DNA from: Isoetes taiwanensis | Taxonomy: Eukaryota; Streptophyta; Lycopodiopsida; Isoetales; Isoetaceae | DNA: 64,000 nt | Assembly (NCBI GenBank): GCA_021234155.1 | Contig: JAJEKV010000127.1 | Span: forward strand, 434,001 to 498,000 | Direction: 5' to 3' | Shown: one piece after another, positions 1-13,260 of the stretch | Layout of the letters: every line of letters starts with the position of its first letter | How positions within the stretch are numbered: position 1 is the first letter of the stretch | Notes under the pieces: model-generated | What the model was told of the DNA's origin: nothing | Database searches by the model: none | The model's input: the letters and a program-made list of their open reading frames with translations, nothing else | Program-made: the position numbers and the translations under genes

Positions 1-2990
1 ATACTAGTCATATCTGTAATGCCTAGAACGTCCGGTGTTTCCCTCGCTCTAGAACTTGCATCTTCCTTCTCTTTTAAAGCTTGTAGGTACGTATCAGCCG
101 ACGGCCTCTTGTGACTGATTGCTCTTCTGCTGTACCGAGAGATCTTCTACATATTTTTTGCGTCAATAGATCACCACCCCACCAGCCAAATTTGAAGAGG
201 TTATCCCGGCCTCATCCGCTCTAGGCGCTTTTAAAGGAACTAGCACTGGCAGTAATTTAACTTCTTCAATACTTTTTATTTTTCTCTCGACCGCCTGAAG
301 TAATACCTTAATGTAAAGAAGAGTCGCCCCGTTTCTTCGTGATGTGATCGGGGAATACCTTTGTTTCTTCATTTGATCTCGCTTTCTTTAACTCTAGACA
401 TGAAAACGACTGTCATTAGTCTTGAAGATCTCCACATACCATTCGTGAGCTCCTCTCGTAGATCTTCTTCGACATGGAGGCTCTACCGAGCCTCTTATTA
501 TTCTTGGCCGATTGGCCAATGGTCACAACGTAGCTAAATCCTCAAGAATCGATACATCTCATCCGCTCTTGGTTTTTTTCCTCTGCGGCATGTCCTCGAC
601 CCTCGTAAGTGCATGTTCTTGCTTTTCACATTTTTAGAAGATCCCCGAAGTTAAGCAATCATGTGGTGAGTAATGAATCGGCCGCAGCGCTGCTTTCATA
701 GACGTTTTACTTTCAAAAAACATAAATTGTACACAGGAAAGTAGCGTATTACCAAATCCAAAACCACTCATACTATAGTAAATCGCTACCAGCCAGTTTC
801 TAAGAGGGACCTAAGGCATACCTCTTTATAAGAGAGACATACTAGGCTACAAAAAGACTTGTCAAAAGAATCGAGAATGTAAGTAAAGACTCTACCGTCT
901 ACATTATACAAATGGATAATCGCTCCAACAAAAACACATATCTGAGTAAAGGAGAAGATTATAAATAAAAACACACAAAACAAGGTAGTAGAAGCAAAGA
1001 GAAATGATACTTAAAATATGAAAGGTATGATAACAATACGAGACACGCGATACCAGAAAAATACAATCGGGTTTGAAAACATCCTAGAAACCTAAATAAA
1101 TAAAAGAGACACAGAATCAATTACAAAACAAAAATGCATCGACTACCGAGGCGCTGTTGGATCAAAAACTTTCTCTCGCTTTGTTCGTAAATAGCCTCCG
1201 TGCTTGATTTGTGCTTTGGGTCGTCAGCTTCACCTCTACCAAATGCTTTCCTACTGCCAGCATCCTCTAGACGCCATAGAACTCTAAGTGCGAGTAGTAA
1301 GAGACTGGGTTTTGGTTTAAACTTATATGTATGCGCTCATAATCTAGGCCGATTTACAAACCGTGAAATTCAATTGGCCCTTTAAATTTATACCGCCTTT
1401 AATTAACCGCCTCGGATTCCGCCATATTTACAAATTTAAATTGTGTTTTTTCTTTTTAGTGCAATTTCAAGATAACAATTAATTATTAATTCTTAAGAAA
1501 CGATATGTGGCACTCCATTACCACCTAATTCCGGGCCACCTACTATCGAGTTTCAAGATCATTCCTAGTATCGTGAGTTTCAAGAACAATCGACTATCGA
1601 GCCAAGATCCTGCCAATCCCATTCGACCGATCGAGCCGCCTTCTCAATCCATTTCTCCGACGAGTCACTTTCAATTCCCATTCGATGTCTCAAGGAACTA
1701 TGGTGAATTCAATGCATTCTCTTGTTCTCAATTTTTCGGCCCCTATTTTTACAATGCATTCGTTCTTTATCGCTCTGAGAAGAATGCTATCTTTTAACAA
1801 AGAAATCGAAGCCGAGTAGGATTGTGTAAAATCTAAGATTTGAATCCAAGTTCTATGTGTCATGGTGGTGTTCCTCTGGAACAAGTTCGTAAGATTTCTA
1901 TTCTAAATCGCAATTATGAAGCAAGATGAGGCTCTTCCAAGAAGACATCCCTGGGCGTATACAGCCAGGAAAGCGTAAGTACATTTGTAGCATGGCCAAA
2001 AGAACGCCCTCAAAAGGTATGTATATTTGGATATTCAAAAAAAAGAATATATCATATCATCTCAAGGATGTTGTGAATCCTTTGAATTCGGTGATGTTCG
2101 TCCCCGCGCCATTAACGTCAGTTCGTGCCGCCCACCACCAGTGCACAGACCCACCGCTTCATATTGCATATAAAAAAAATAAACTAATGACGTAAAAGTA
2201 TAGTGCAAATTAAGCGCCAGCGAAGCTTGTATTCATATTCCAAAAAAGTTATGTACATTTCTTCTTTCTCCAAAAATGCCAGCTAATTCTTTCTATCTCT
2301 ACAATATGTCAATACCCCACTTCATCCGGCCCCAATCCCCAAGAAGTCCCACCTCGAATCCACTCCTCGATATGACAGATCCTCATCTTTCCTGAGGATG
2401 TCGAAGCCTAAACCAGAAAGTGTTGTATCGATCCCCATACTATAAATCAAATCCTTGTACTTATTTGCTGGCATGAGCCTTACTAAGAGCATGAGGAGTC
2501 CTCTCTGACATGTCCATAGATGATGGAAGTGTGTACCCATGGCCCTCGAGCATACAGTTTCTAATGGATTTCTCCAACTCTCTTTGAACGCTTTGGAACA
2601 AAGACACTCAAGTAATATCTTGTACGTGGTCCGGGTGAGTTGATGGTCGCCCGTGAACTAGAACCAAATGCGCTGTATTTGAAATCCGTACCAAAGGTCC
2701 ATGCATAAGGAAAAATCCATGGCACTAGAACGAGAGAAAGTACTAGTACGTATCTATTTACACGCCACCGGGCGCCATTTGTATAGAGCCATGAAATTGA
2801 AATGCCAACTAAAACGCTACCGCGCCATTTGATAACCTAGTGGAAAACGTGAATTCCAAAAATAGAAATGCTGCCGCATTTCTATTATTCCAACATATTA
2901 TTCTAACAAAATGCATAATGCGTAATGCACGTAATTCAAAATATAAAAGCTTCTGATAGTTCATTGTTTAGTTCATCAGTTTTAGTTCAA
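1..2990. other. No recognisable gene
   Basis: Mixed-composition sequence with only short open frames on either strand. I see no recognisable protein motif, RNA gene or structured repeat that I would defend. Short frames around 163-372 (minus) and 1926-2195 (plus) have no recognisable domain. It may be old transposon debris. Confidence 0.5.
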
Positions 2991-3081
2991 TATTTTAGAG
3001 CGTATAGAGGAAGAGCTAGTGAAGATCTAAGATCTATGATCATATAGATCATAGAGCAAGATCATAGAGCGTATATGATCT

Positions 3082-3127
3082 ATGATCATTATTTACTCGT
3101 AATTATGATCATTATTTACTCGTAATT
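3082..3127. repeat. 23-bp tandem duplication in GATC-rich DNA
   Basis: A 23-bp unit beginning ATGATCATTATTTACTCGTA occurs twice head to tail. The surrounding 3000-3300 bp is full of short variants of GATCATAGA and TATGATC. This is simple local duplication with no coding content. Confidence 0.8.
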
Positions 3128-3720
3128 ATGATCAGCTAATTAGAACGTGATAGAGGAAGAGCTCGCGGAAATAGAATAACTTCATTATTTTAGATCATTA
3201 ATTAGAAATGTATAGAGTGAAGAGCTAGTGAAATAGAATAAGAGCAGATCATATAGGCAAGATCACGTAAGATCATAGAGCAGGATATTCCGATTCATGT
3301 AAAAATCATTAACTCATTAAATTAACTGTAAATATACTGATGCATGTAAAATACCTTTCTCAGAAAATAACTAAAAAGAATGAGAGATACTAACCTATTT
3401 GTGTTCTCGTACTCATTTATGTAAAGAATGAGATACTAACCTATTTGTGGTAAAGAATTGAGCCTGACTTCGAAATAAACTGGGTAAAAGATCGAAAACC
3501 AATAGCGTGATGATTTGATTCAGATGATTTGAGCCTTAAGAAGTTTGGTGAAAAATCTTTAACACAAAAAGGATGATTTGGAGACCTAGAAGCTTTTAAC
3601 ACAAAACCAAAGTCAAAGAGCCTAAAACCAAAACCAAAAAGCCTACAAACCTTTGAGCCGAAAACACCTTGAGCCGAAAACCCTAAAGGTGATGATTGTA
3701 GAATAAAAAGCCTCGAAAAA

Positions 3721-3764
3721 GCCGAGTTTAAAGCATATAGAAGCCGAGTTTAAAGCATATAGAA
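3721..3764. repeat. 22-bp tandem duplication
   Basis: The 22-bp unit starting GCCGAGTTTAAAGCATATAG is present twice in perfect tandem. It lies in a low-complexity stretch (3600-3900) built from AAACC, GAGCC and GAAGC words. No gene is visible. Confidence 0.85.
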
Positions 3765-4069
3765 GTTTAAAAAGAGTACCGATGCAGCATTGAAGCGTGA
3801 TTGAGCCACGAGATTGAAGCGATTGTAATGCGCATTGAAGCGCCACAGATTGAAGCAGATTGCGATAGTTCGAAGTTGCAGCGATAGTTCGAAGCGTAGC
3901 AGATAGGATCGAAGTTTAGCAAATGAAAAGCTTGTGTCTCTGCCGCACTGCAGTTCAAGTTCAATGAGAGACGTAGTGCCGGAAAAAAAGTTGGAAAGGG
4001 ATTGTGAATCGGAAATAATAATCATGGTGTTTCTCACAGACTGCCATAATAATCACATGAATATTTATT

Positions 4070-4470
4070 GCAAGGGTTATATATATAAGATTTAAGGTTA
4101 ATGAATTTGAAGATTTAAGGTTAAGGTTAATATAAGATTTAGGTTTATATAAGATTTAAGATTTAAGGTTTATATAAGATTTAAGATTAAGGTTAATATA
4201 AGATTTAAGATTTAAGGTTTGGTGAATTTGAATTTGTAGTTTTAAGTTTTAAAAGTTTTAGGCTAAGGTTATATTTATCAAGGTTAGAAGTTTTGGACCT
4301 TATAACTTAACCTTAAAAGTGCTAACCTAAAGCCTTAAAGTTGTTTTTAAGGTTACAACATTAAAGGTTATTAGTTACTATATTATAGGTTAACTTATTA
4401 TTATTATAGATTGCTATTATAGGTTATTAAGGTTATTATTAAGGTTAATCTCTTTCATTTAAGAACATGT
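4070..4470. repeat. AT-rich degenerate tandem array
   Basis: About 400 bp made of irregular repeats of ATATAAGATTTAAGGTTA and of TTAAGGTT or TTATAGG words. The unit varies in length and is not the plant telomere heptamer TTTAGGG, so I read it as a decayed local minisatellite. Confidence 0.7.
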
Positions 4471-4532
4471 TAGGAGATGTTATTTGATATGCTAACTTTT
4501 ACTATAGGTTTTATTCATTTTAGGTCAATGGC

Positions 4533-7500
4533 ATGCAAAATGCTAAATCCCCCAAGGCCCCCAACAATGATGGTGATCAAAGAAAGAAAAATCCTCTAAC
4601 CAATGAAGATGACAAAGATGATGGGAAAGGAAAGGAAAAGACCAGAAATGAAAAAAGGATGAAGATGACAAAGATGATGGCAAAGGAAAGGAAAAGACCT
4701 CAAACAGTGCTGATGATGCCACAGAAAGGAAATTGCACTTATACCAGGGCTTCCATCGAAAACAAAAAAGGTCAAGATCCCCGCATGCACGCAACAGAGG
4801 CAGGGTATGGATTATTGTTCTAGCGCATCCTATCAATGCAGCTGAATGATGAAAGATTAGGAGGACAAAAGTTAGGTGTGGCAATCTCAAAAATTATATG
4901 ACAATTGGAAGGAAAAGGGTTCAGCAAAACAAGAATGCCTAAATTGTGAAGCAACTAGAGGTTCCAACTATTGTTGCATGGCCTAGGACAAAGATTCAAC
5001 CGAGGGGAACTACACGCTTCCTATAGATGTAGAACCATTGTCGTGGTCAATGTTTACACAAAGGTAGCAAGAGGCCATCAACTTTCAAACATTATCCCAC
5101 CAAAAGATGCAAGTCGATATGATTGTTCTCCCTATGATGAAGGTTAGAGGAGTGTGAATGTTGTTGGGCTTCTTGTGTTAGAATGTTCACACAGAGGAGT
5201 TGGTGGGAGCAAGAGCTACATATCGTGAACATATGTGATAGCAGAGGAATTTCATGTACACCATATTTGGCTATGCAATCTGTGATGAAAGATCAAAAGA
5301 AGAAAAAGATTCCCATTGAATGGAAAGTGATATGTTCAAAAGCATGGATGGCTATACATGGAATTCCAACCCTTTCTTGGCAATAACCGCAAAAGAGACA
5401 TGAAAATGGTAGTAAAATCTGCATTGCATAGAAACACCGGCCCGTAAGGCCCACCTCAAGAACACTAGCCGCAAAGGAAATATTTGAAAGATATGTGGAT
5501 TTCAATGCGTAAAACATGCCATAAGAGTAAGCAAGAAGATGAACAGGTAGAGTTATTGTTGAAAAGAGATTGCCATCCCATTGTACCCGTAAGAGCATAT
5601 TAGAGGAAATAAATGCATTGCTTCTCGAACTGAGGGCCTCTCTATATCCCAAACCTCAGCTTTTAGTAGGCTATGGAATAAGCATTTCAAGCATGTGACC
5701 ATAGCAACTTCAAAACAACTTTGCCAAGTGCAATTTATGTGCTGTCAAGGAGACACTAGGATAAGATCAGGCAACCAAGTCTAAGGGCAAAGATAAGGGA
5801 ACATCATGAAGGACTATATGACAGATCAACTATCATGTAGATCAACTTATTGGATGTGGAGGACCTTATCTCTAATGGAACCTAATAACTATCTATGTAT
5901 TATACATGATAAAATGGACCAATGTAAGACTTGTCTTCCACAATTCAAGTACATTCCTAAGTCATGTGGAAGATCATACCTTAAGTGCATTTCCAATGAT
6001 CAAGTAATATTGTGCTGGCAAATTTTACCTATTATGGCCATTTCAGCTTTAGAGTTGTGGAGTGATGGTCCAGATTTTCACATTGGGGAGTATCATGAGG
6101 TGTTTAAGAAACTATGAGAAGGGCTACAATGGTCACCTACAGATCCCATAGCCTAGCCGTGCACTACAGTGCATTGTTGATGGAACCCCTAATAGTATTG
6201 AAAAGTTTAGCAAGGCAAGATTTAGGAGGAATGGACCTAATGAACATGTTGGAGCTTCAAATATCTCGTATAAACTCCTCGAGATCTCGTAAAGCTCCTC
6301 TTGCAACTAGATAATTGTGTCAGGTCAAAATAAGAATAGGTGGATGTTTTCTTTTCTATCCTACTTAATGTACCGTGGGTATTTTTGAAAGAGTCAATTT
6401 GGGGTTCCTAATGCCCTATTATTACTCAAGGAGGATGTGGATGCATTGTTTGGAAAAATATAGTCATGTATTGAGACAAGCAGATGGGCTACTCAACTTT
6501 CCTGTGCTATTGGAAATATTTCATGGATGTACAAATCCATCTCCTATAGGATCTATCATGTAAGAAGTGCCTCGATGGAAGAGTTTTGTGGATGGTTATA
6601 AGTTTCCTCGACATGGAAGGTCATTCTAGACCTCTTCAATTCACTTTTTGGGTGAGAGAAGGATTCCAATCATGCAATGGAAAATGAGACCTTCAGAGAG
6701 AAGTGGAGAGGTGGGCAGAAATTTGGCTACAGGATGCAAATGGCAAGCCTATGATACCTCCCCGTCAACCAAAAGCTCTAAAACTAATCAAGAAGTCACA
6801 ATTGGGCTTGATCAAGGATGGCATCAATGACTACATCAAGCATTGGCAAAACTAATCTGCATGAGACTAATCGCATTGATAGATTATTGAAGAAGGTGAT
6901 CAACTTGTTGATGAGGTAGACACATCCTCGTAATACCGGGCCGGAAGGGTGGTTCCCTAAAAAAAAAGTAAGTGGAAAACATTAGCCGGTACGACGGCGA
7001 TGATGGTACCATTACTAGCATTGTGAAGGCATATGCTCCTCCCTCAACTGAGCAAACACTATGTTGGTCCTAAGAAGGATAGGCCAAAATATCTAGGCAT
7101 GGATTGTTATGAACCTTCTTAATGACGGAGTGCCACCTCAATTTGTAGTAGTAAAACCAAAGCATCTAGAGACCTATCCAAAGGTGGTTGGGATGGACTA
7201 TCTCGCATATTTGCAAAGAAGAAGGTGATGTTAACTTCAATAAGGTGTACAGTGGAATGGTGGTGTCCAAAGAGCATCAGCTTGAGTAATGTCACCCATA
7301 AAGAAAGATATTCCATTGTTGACAAAGAGGTGGAGGAGAAATCCTAGTGATCCCGGATTCATTAGATATTGAAACCGTGATTGTACCTCATGGACTCCAA
7401 AACTATTCCTAGTAAAACAAATGAGAGTTACAATACTCCTCAGATGTAAGGAATAAGGTTCTCATATCCTGGGGATGTTGCGGAAAAATGATAAACAGCT
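4533..7500 (+). other. Degenerate, unidentified formerly coding region
   Basis: The plus strand shows several short open stretches broken by stops. The first (4533-4823) is Lys/Asp/Glu-rich and contains a 39-bp unit repeated at 4605-4643 and 4661-4699 (period 56). In another frame, just downstream, lies an SR-like run. Later pieces (5806-6117, 6114-6314, 6375-6563) read like fragments of one long protein in shifting frames, but I recognise no domain. A dead transposon ORF is likely. I assign no function. Confidence 0.3.
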
Positions 7501-7619
7501 ACTATGTATCAATCACTTTTTAATAAAAGTTGTGTACTACTTGAGTTTCATGATATATGATTTTGTAATTTGAAGTTAAGGTGTGAATTTATATTCCCGT
7601 GTGTGATTATATGTTAACG

Positions 7620-10050
7620 CCTATTCTAGTCTAAGGGCAACAAAGTTACTAAAAGTGAATTTAACAAAGTTACTAAAAAGTGCAATATAAAATTTATCCT
7701 GTAAATTAAGACATAACCTAATTTAATTGAATGATGGTTTGGTGGAATGCCTGGGACAAAGCTCCCCGCCAGGTGAGAGCTCGCATATTCGCCGCCGCCT
7801 ATATTGTCACCGCCGCCAAGGATGCCACCAACGCCTTTAAAGAGAGAGCCGACCATAATAGTACGATAGTTGGCCGCATTGGGTGATCCCGCCTTTGTAT
7901 ATATAAGCACACAACTCTACTAGTGGTCCATCATGAGGGAAGCCTTCTTGGTAATGCTTTATTGAATAATGTCGAGGACAAAAATTTAGGAGTGCCCAAA
8001 CCATTTCAAAAGTTCTCGCCGCGATGCCATCTAAATCATTTTCCCATTAGCTAGACGCCAGGGCCCATGATGGCATCCCTCCGGTGGATGACCGTGAGCT
8101 ATGCCTATCTCGCGGGAGGGACTGCGTCCTACTCGAACGCCGCGAAAGCCGCTGCAAGTACCGCACTCCATTACTCCAGGTGATGTTCCCCGTGGGCGGC
8201 AGCCTTTTGCCTGCGACCCTTCTCCACGTCTTGAGTGCCGATCCGTGAGACCAAACATCTCTGCTGTTGATGCTCATGAGGTATCCGCTTTTGTTCTGAG
8301 GAAGGAGCGGTATTGACCGATGGTCTCAGGGATGGGAGGTGGGATCGCTGACTTGTCAGAGTGTTTATTTGAGCTCTCGACACTCATCTAACCATCCTGC
8401 TATGGGGAAGGTGGTAGCTCAGGTTCACCGTGAGCTTCTCCCAGCATCTCAAAGAATCGCCGTAAGGTGTGAGTCACCCTATGCATCGGCCGCTGAAGTG
8501 TGGGGAGCAGGAATAAAATTACTAATCGCGATATTTTATTAGCCGTAATGACTTTTGTAGCTAAACTTGCCTCGATATTAATCCCAAAACTTTCGTAGGG
8601 TTTTCCTAGCTAAACTCTAAAATATTTTTCCTCTCATACTTTCTAGCATTTAGCCAAACTAACTCAAACATCATCCCAAAACTTTCTATGGTGTGGTCAA
8701 CAGAAATATTAAATCAAATTACTAAACCTTTTTCAATATATTCCACTTATTTTAGTCATTTTCTTTGTGAAAACATTCTAAAATAAATGCAAACTAGCAA
8801 AGTCTAGGACTCCAAATTAATTCATAATGCTAAAAAAACTAAACTACTAATCATATATATTTCCATATAAACTAGAATGATGTTAGCTAAACTAGCCTGA
8901 AATTCATTCTCTAAAAGTTTCTATGGTTTAGCTAAACAATACAAATTTCTACCTCTTTACTTTCTAGCATTTGGCTAAAGAGCTTTAGGTTGGTGCACTC
9001 AAAAAGTTAAGCTAAAATTATTATTTTTTCTCCCAATATTTTCCATTTACTTTAGCCAAAAGTTTTTGAAAATATGCTAAAAACCGCCAACAAATAAGTT
9101 TAGCCCTCAAATTATTCCATGGTGGGGAGTTGCGTAGCCCCCGCCAGTCATGCTCACAACCGGGCATAGGTCCCTCAGATCGCTGTGAGTCCAGCGTACC
9201 GGGGCACTGGGTGCGTTGAGGCGATGCACTGGGAGCCGAAGCAATGGAGATGCACAACAAAATGGTGGTCCGAGTCCACTTCCTCGCCCGAATGTCTGCT
9301 CCACGGAAAATGGGCACCAAAAGTGCATCCTATTCTCAACCAGCAGAGCAATCCACCACACCGAGCGCCCCTTGGTTCCTCTGCCTACAAGGCAACAAGT
9401 CGGAAGATGGGCCATTCCGCCAACCCATTACAAATAACCAGTCAAAGATACTACCCAAGAATAACAACCTACCGCCATAGCGCCAAATATGGTTGTCGCC
9501 TAACATCCTTGACCAAGCCACCTCTCAAGGGGTTCAATCAAGATTCTCCGCCAGGGCTCACTTGGGACTTGCTCGGGCCCCGCGTATGCATTAAAGTCGC
9601 CAAGCAACATAACCTGCCCAACTGCTGCTGCCGGGCCAGTATGTCATCATAGGATCGACATAGGGCTCCAAATCTATCCACATCCGAATGAATGTTATAA
9701 AAGTTGTTTCCTGCATGTGGAAAGTGGCATGCCGCTATGAAGAGAATGTCGACTGCCATGCCGCACGCACACCCACAAGTAGCGATTGTAATTGGCCTGC
9801 TTAGGCAATAGACCGAAAAGTTCCCCAAGGTTGCACGAGATGCGAGTGTGCAACCCCGCGCCCTCGCTGGCTCGTGCACCTGCTGAACACCGAGAAATGC
9901 AGAGTAGCTCGAGGTTCGGGTACCAGGTTTTGTATGTCTTGCCATGTTTTGCTGAGGAAATGAGATCCATATTTGGTGAGTTGACTGGTACAAGGAAGCC
10001 CCGATACCCAAGATACCATCCGAGGCACACTTATTTGTTTGCATTTGATG
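7620..10050 (-). mobile_element. LINE-C, decayed non-LTR retrotransposon
   Basis: Minus-strand remains of a LINE. Between about 10044 and 9540 one frame contains IAACHFPHAGNNFY followed by DVDRFGALC and DDILARQQ, the pattern of an apurinic endonuclease domain ahead of the GDFN motif; that motif is shifted out of frame here. Between 9415 and 9107 the end of the endonuclease is visible in several frames (TKGRSV, then HHF after an SD). At about 7868-7836 the frame contains NYRTIMVGSLF, a reverse transcriptase block. The two parts are separated by about 1.2 kb of other sequence. No frame is intact, so the element is dead. It resembles LINE-B in this window, inferred from shared endonuclease wording. 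Confidence 0.65.
8545..9110. repeat. AT-rich internally repeated block between LINE-C parts
   Basis: An AT-rich stretch with recurring phrases (TAGCTAAACT, CTTTCTAGCATTT, CCAAAACTTTCT and variants) spaced roughly 300 bp apart. This suggests a decayed tandem repeat or a small inserted element separating the LINE-C endonuclease and reverse transcriptase remains. I could not find clean terminal repeats. Confidence 0.4.
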
Positions 10051-10649
10051 ACGCCTGATGATCCGTCTTGGCCAGGTGGGGGTAGCAAAGGGCGTCGAGC
10101 AGCAGCCAGGATAGCTTGAGCACGTGGAGCGTGAGGTGTAGTAGGAGTACTAATGGCAATAGCAGGAGTGGCAAAGCACCGACGATTGTACCCAGGATCT
10201 CAAGAAAGCGCTCGCCTAAAATGCGGCTTGCTCTACCAAAGCCCTCGGCAAAGACCCTCGACAACGGGACGTCTCGACTTGAGCCACCATCACGGCTGGG
10301 ACTCCTATTGCATCGTGAGTAAGATCCTGGCTCTACATACGTAGTCCTCAATTGCCTACCCGACGGCAGCACTGCTCCCCACGCATCAGCATGTCCGCCA
10401 GCACCGTGAAGGTGACAACGCTGGGCGACATCTGCAAGTGCTGAGCTCCCAAGGTGGCTTGCTCAATAATGTGCACTATAGTCTCAAATGCTGCGTAGAT
10501 AGGATCTGATCCTCGATGCACGGTGAGATCCCTCTCGCCTCCTCCGAGTCCAGACCACCAACAGACATGACATCGCATGCCTCGCCTCCGCTTACATCGA
10601 GTCGCAGTGGCAACATTAGCCGGCCCCTGCCAGGAGATGCTCAACTGAG

Positions 10650-13190
10650 TGTGTGAGCCGTTTTACGCAAGGGCAAAGTGTGGTGTGCGAAAGGTGGTGT
10701 CTGTCATTGCTTATGCATTTGTAAGGGCAAGTAGTTCTTAATTTCAATGGTGATTAAAGAGATTTATAATCATTTAAGTAGATCTCATCTTAAAGTTCAT
10801 TCCATTATGCATCATTATGCAAATTAATTTATATGATGACTCAAGTCGATGTTGTAAAATTCATCTTATATTGTTTCACAAACTCAGAAGCTAATTTAGT
10901 GTAGCTACTAAGTCAAGGTATATTTGAAAGCAATTGCTTACACTATCAAAATGTCAAAGAATTAACCCGATAGCTTTGAACTTTGGATCGCCTTTTATGC
11001 TCCATTTGTTTGTTGGAATTTGCATTATCATATTCATTGTTTTATTGATTAGCATTTTCTCTTCATGTCTCAAAGCCATTATCAAGATTATCAGCAATCG
11101 ATCAAAATACCGCCATGAACAACTATTTTATGTCGTTAAGATCTCAGAATAATTTATGTTTCACTTTGCTATAAAGCAGGCTTATTGCCGATCTTCATTT
11201 TTTAGCGTAACCCAAAGCTTGGAAATAGTAAACTTAGCTATAACATCGCAAGGCCTGAGAATGCATATTCGAATGCAAATGCAGCCCCGCTTTGCTCGGC
11301 AACCTATGTCACCGGATCACGCTTTGTCTTCCACACTTGGGGAGCAAGGTTTCTTATACGCTCGCTACCCATACTGCTCAGGTTACTTACACAAAAGCAA
11401 AGACTTGCGTATATTATCTCTCAAACCCTAACAAAACTGCCATCCATATGGGCCTGGGTTATAAGAAACTTACCCGCATGGCAACCCGAAGGCAAAATGT
11501 CTATAGCAAGGCTGGCTTTGCTTTAGCTCGAGTTACGGCCATTCATTTCGTCAAAAAGGTAACTCAAATGGCAACAGCTCAATATTTTCCATACTTCCAT
11601 AGTTTGTAGTCACAACACGAGAGCAATCTCCAATAGCCCATAGGAAAAGCAACTTTTGGAATTTACTATTATCATTAAAAGGGGAGGGGGGGATCAGTAT
11701 GATGTCTGCTTTTTCAAGAATCGAAATGCTCAACATATCAAAACGAAAAAGCATGTTGCATTACAAAGTTCTAGATTAATCTCGAACTATATTTTGACCC
11801 TAAATCATTAAGAAAAACCTTGACAAACTAAAACTCTTAAAACAACAAATGTCTTAAACCTGAGATATCATTTCTTCACGATTCTTAAACCTAGAACAAA
11901 AGCATTTTTGGAAAAGAAAAAATGATTATAATGGCTACTTCCCTTGCGTTGCACAACAAGCTTGAGAAGATGAAAGGTGGAGACGTGCTCCCAGATCATT
12001 CTTGCAAACAAAGCCATTGGACAGTAAACGCTACGCGAGATGCCCATTTGCATAAGCATGGATGCAAAATGATCAGAGAAACAGATCACAACACGTGGAC
12101 TCTTTGGGGAAGTTTAATTCGTCCACCTGGACTTGTCATGGACTTTTGAAGACAAGAATTTTATATATGTTAGGGATATGAAGTTATATAGGTTCTACTT
12201 ATGGATACGCACGTAAAATCTAGCATATTAATATAGAGAAAATCTAGAGCTTAAATTTGCTTTCACATATCATTTCCAAGGCACTAGTTGTGTGGAGAAT
12301 GTGCAACATAAATGGCTATAACTAAATGCTTTATCCTTGCCCCATAGAAAGTGAGCTGTATAAAGTGGGTTGCCAACTTGTATAGCTCAGTCATTAAATA
12401 TGCAAGAGTACAAAACATTGCGGCTGAAAGCCAACACATTTTTCAAGCAGAAAACAACCAGCTGAAGAAAGAAAAAAACAAAGTAACGGAGAAAGGAAGG
12501 AGAAGAAGCAAACATTGAACAACAGCACTATGAGGGAAAAAAAACGTAAGGGAGAAGGGAAGGAAAGAAGCAAACATTGAATAGCAGAACTGTGAGCAAC
12601 AGAGAAGATACATTTGTCCAGAGCTAATTGAGGCCACGTAGGAAGCAGTGTTTATGTGCCTAGCACGTAAGAGGAGACTTAGTGGGAGAGCGGGGGGAGG
12701 ACATTTATAACCCAACAAATGAATGTTGTTAAATGGGAAAAACTTACTGGCAACCCACTCCTCAAGTGGAGGTTCTCACATGGAGGGGAAGGGGCATATA
12801 GCCACAACGTGCAAGTGTGCAATATATATATATAGTAATGCTCTCGTGAGTGTGAAGGATACGCATAGGCCTTCAAAAAAAAAAAAAAAAATTGACATGA
12901 GGGATTTAAGTGGCCACATAAATGGGCCACATGGCCTGATAAATGGGCCAATGGGCCCAAGGAAGGCCTTTTTCCGCAACATAGAACACTACGTAGGGAC
13001 ACGGAAGTGGGGATAAGGTTCGTTATAAAGACTGCCGGACGTTTGGGATACCGGCAGACAAAAATGTTCCCGGCAACCGGAACCGTGGGCCCGACCATAT
13101 GCGGCCCTGACAATTCCATCTGTCTTCCATTAGGACGTCCCAGATTACAGCCTCCTCGAAACATCACTGTCCTACGTGGCATCAAATTTA
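10650..13190. other. No gene seen; low-complexity patches
   Basis: No recognisable coding sequence. 12450-12600 contains two imperfect copies of a purine-rich block ending AAGAAGCAAACATTGAA. A poly(A) run lies at about 12876-12891. The stretch ends in the upstream region of the bZIP gene. Confidence 0.5.
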
Positions 13191-13204
13191 CATTTTACCG
13201 CGCT

Positions 13205-13260
13205 CTAACCCACTATAAACTCGCCACGTGTCCGTTCCCTCCTTACAGAACAGGTCCGCC
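13205..13260 (+). promoter_or_regulatory. Candidate core promoter of the bZIP gene
   Basis: A TATA-like CTATAAAC at 13213-13220 is followed by a palindromic G-box core CACGTG at 13225-13230. It lies about 1.1 kb upstream of the bZIP start codon, which leaves room for a 5' untranslated region with an intron. An acceptor-like TGAATACACAG ends near 14297. G-boxes bind bZIP and bHLH factors, so autoregulation is possible but speculative. The G-box sits downstream of the TATA box, which is unusual and weakens the call. Confidence 0.4.

Noticed and set aside
640-700. A 5S rRNA-like phrase CCGAAGTTAAGC, hinting at a Cassandra-type TRIM
   Set aside because: Only about 12 bases match; the rest of the 5S internal promoter and any LTR structure are absent.
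4070-4470. Interstitial telomere repeat
   Set aside because: The words are TTAAGGTT-like and irregular; the plant heptamer TTTAGGG does not recur.
12679-13185. 168-codon minus-strand ORF upstream of the bZIP gene
   Set aside because: It contains a poly(A)/poly(T) run, shows no domain, and overlaps the putative bZIP upstream region; it is likely chance.
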